From Planctomycetota bacterium (GTDB taxonomy: Bacteria; Planctomycetota; Planctomycetia; Pirellulales; UBA1268): 6,318 bases of DNA. The stretch spans positions 1 to 6,318 of the forward strand of contig QWPO01000205.1 in NCBI GenBank assembly GCA_003669255.1, in the 5' to 3' direction. A program made the position numbers and the translations under genes. The notes beneath the pieces are model-generated. The model saw only the letters and a program-made list of their open reading frames with translations, did no database searches and was not told where the DNA came from. Every line of letters begins with the position of its first letter. Position 1 is the first letter of the stretch. Positions 5,832-6,318 of this stretch are shown here, one piece after another.

Positions 5832-6194
5832 ATGCCCGCCTCCGCCAGTGCCGTCACCGAGCCGCCAGTGTCACTGCCCGAGGCCGCCGCGCCTCGCCCC
5901 AAGGACCGGCCAAAGCGGCAGCCGCGTTACCACGTGATCCTCTGGAACGACGACGATCACACCTACCAGTACGTGGTCGCCATGCTTCGCCAACTCTTCG
6001 GCCATCCGCCCGAGAAGGGCTTCACGCTGGCGAAGCAGGTCGACAAGGACGGCCGCGTGGTAGTGCTCACAACCACCAAGGAGCACGCGGAGCTCAAACG
6101 CGACCAGATCCACGCGTTCGGCGCCGACCGGCTGCTCGCCCGCTCCAAGGGCTCGATGTCGGCGTCGATCGAGCCTGAAGCGAGCACGGGCTAG
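5832..6194 (+). CDS. clpS: ATP-dependent Clp protease adaptor ClpS
   Basis: A small cytosolic adaptor that binds the N-terminal domain of ClpA/ClpC and, in canonical members, delivers N-degron substrates to the ClpP protease. The gene encodes 120 residues. Residues 1-30 are a Pro/Ala-rich, basic flexible extension, as expected for the ClpS N-terminus. The core starts at YHVILWNDDDHTYQYVVAML (33-52) and runs through EKGFTLAKQVDKDGRVVV (61-78), TTKEHAELKRDQIHAFG (81-97) and the tail ARSKGSMSASIEP (103-115). N39, D40 and D41 align with the E. coli pocket residues N34, D35 and D36. The pocket histidine H66 aligns with D71, and M40 aligns with Y45. ATG 5832 is chosen because the family core begins shortly after it; GGAG lies 12 nt upstream, rather far. 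Longer in-frame readings would run into the serS promoter. The family is certain; N-degron specificity is not assured, given the altered pocket. Confidence 0.93.
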   Translation: MPASASAVTEPPVSLPEAAAPRPKDRPKRQPRYHVILWNDDDHTYQYVVAMLRQLFGHPPEKGFTLAKQVDKDGRVVVLTTTKEHAELKRDQIHAFGADRLLARSKGSMSASIEPEASTG

Positions 6195-6318
6195 CCGAGC
6201 ACCGGACGGACCTCGCCGGAGTTCGGCACAGGTTGAAAACCTGTGCTACGTGGCGGAGGGATCGGAGCAAGAACGACGAGCGAGGGGCTGCCCGTGCCCC
6301 TGAGTCGGGCTATGGAAG
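6195..6318. other. Intergenic stretch downstream of clpS, no gene recognised
   Basis: These 124 bases hold a strong hairpin (6226-6246) and a weaker 6-bp one (AGGGGC 6283-6288 with GCCCCT 6296-6301). I see no tRNA, no convincing reading frame and no promoter. The next gene starts beyond the window. Confidence 0.6.
6226..6246. repeat. Perfect 9-bp hairpin downstream of clpS (REP-like, or a terminator without a U-tract)
   Basis: GCACAGGTT (6226-6234) and AACCTGTGC (6238-6246) pair perfectly around a 3-nt loop GAA. It starts 31 nt after the clpS stop, a fitting place for transcript-end structure. No T-run follows on either strand, so it is not a canonical intrinsic terminator. On the minus strand GTAG overlaps the first stem base, the kind of 5' tetranucleotide tag described for REP units. 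I recall similar CACAGG/CCTGTG palindromes in planctomycete intergenic DNA, but cannot check copy number here. Confidence 0.55.

Noticed and set aside
6283..6301. Hairpin AGGGGC/GCCCCT with a 7-nt loop as a terminator
   Set aside because: It has only 6 bp and no T-run, and such short GC stems are common by chance in DNA of this composition.

Overview
The window looks like a chromosomal housekeeping region of a high-GC planctomycete, probably Pirellulales-like. The assignment is an inference from gene content. The ClpS has the WNDDDHTYQYV core and the KGSMSASIEP tail that I associate with planctomycete ClpS. The four-repeat S1 protein has a long disordered N-terminus. A DUF6580 membrane protein is present, and several genes have weak or absent Shine-Dalgarno sequences. 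No mobile-element gene, phage gene or CRISPR array is visible.

Layout from left to right. (1) Bases 1-1526, minus strand: most of a FadJ/HADHA-type bifunctional enoyl-CoA hydratase / 3-hydroxyacyl-CoA dehydrogenase. The window edge cuts it just after the last dehydrogenase catalytic residue. (2) Bases 1527-1674: a divergent intergenic region. (3) Bases 1675-2331, plus: a DUF6580 multi-pass membrane protein. (4) Bases 2406-2489, plus: tRNA-Leu(GAG), with a good sigma-70-like promoter overlapping the end of the preceding gene. (5) Bases 2544-4181, plus: an S1-domain RNA-binding protein that starts 54 nt after the tRNA and may share its promoter. (6) Bases 4182-4438: the gap between two convergent genes. 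It is filled by two tandem copies of a composite element, each made of two inverted hairpin units (BIME/REP-like). (7) Bases 4439-5716, minus: seryl-tRNA synthetase with a GTG start. (8) Bases 5717-5831: a short divergent promoter region with an AT-rich box readable as a -10 on both strands, and a 12-bp inverted repeat that places the same sequence at both ribosome-binding sites. (9) Bases 5832-6194, plus: ClpS. (10) Bases 6195-6318: a perfect 9-bp hairpin and otherwise nothing recognisable.

Most of the genes concern translation and protein turnover (tRNA-Leu, S1 protein, SerRS, ClpS), with a beta-oxidation gene at the left edge. They do not form one operon. The orientations are minus, plus/plus/plus, minus, plus. 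The least ordinary item is the hairpin repeat at 4204-4442. Its two unit types differ by paired, compensatory base changes and keep the same bulged A and a GNRA-type loop, which points to selection on a folded structure. No new multi-gene system is evident.
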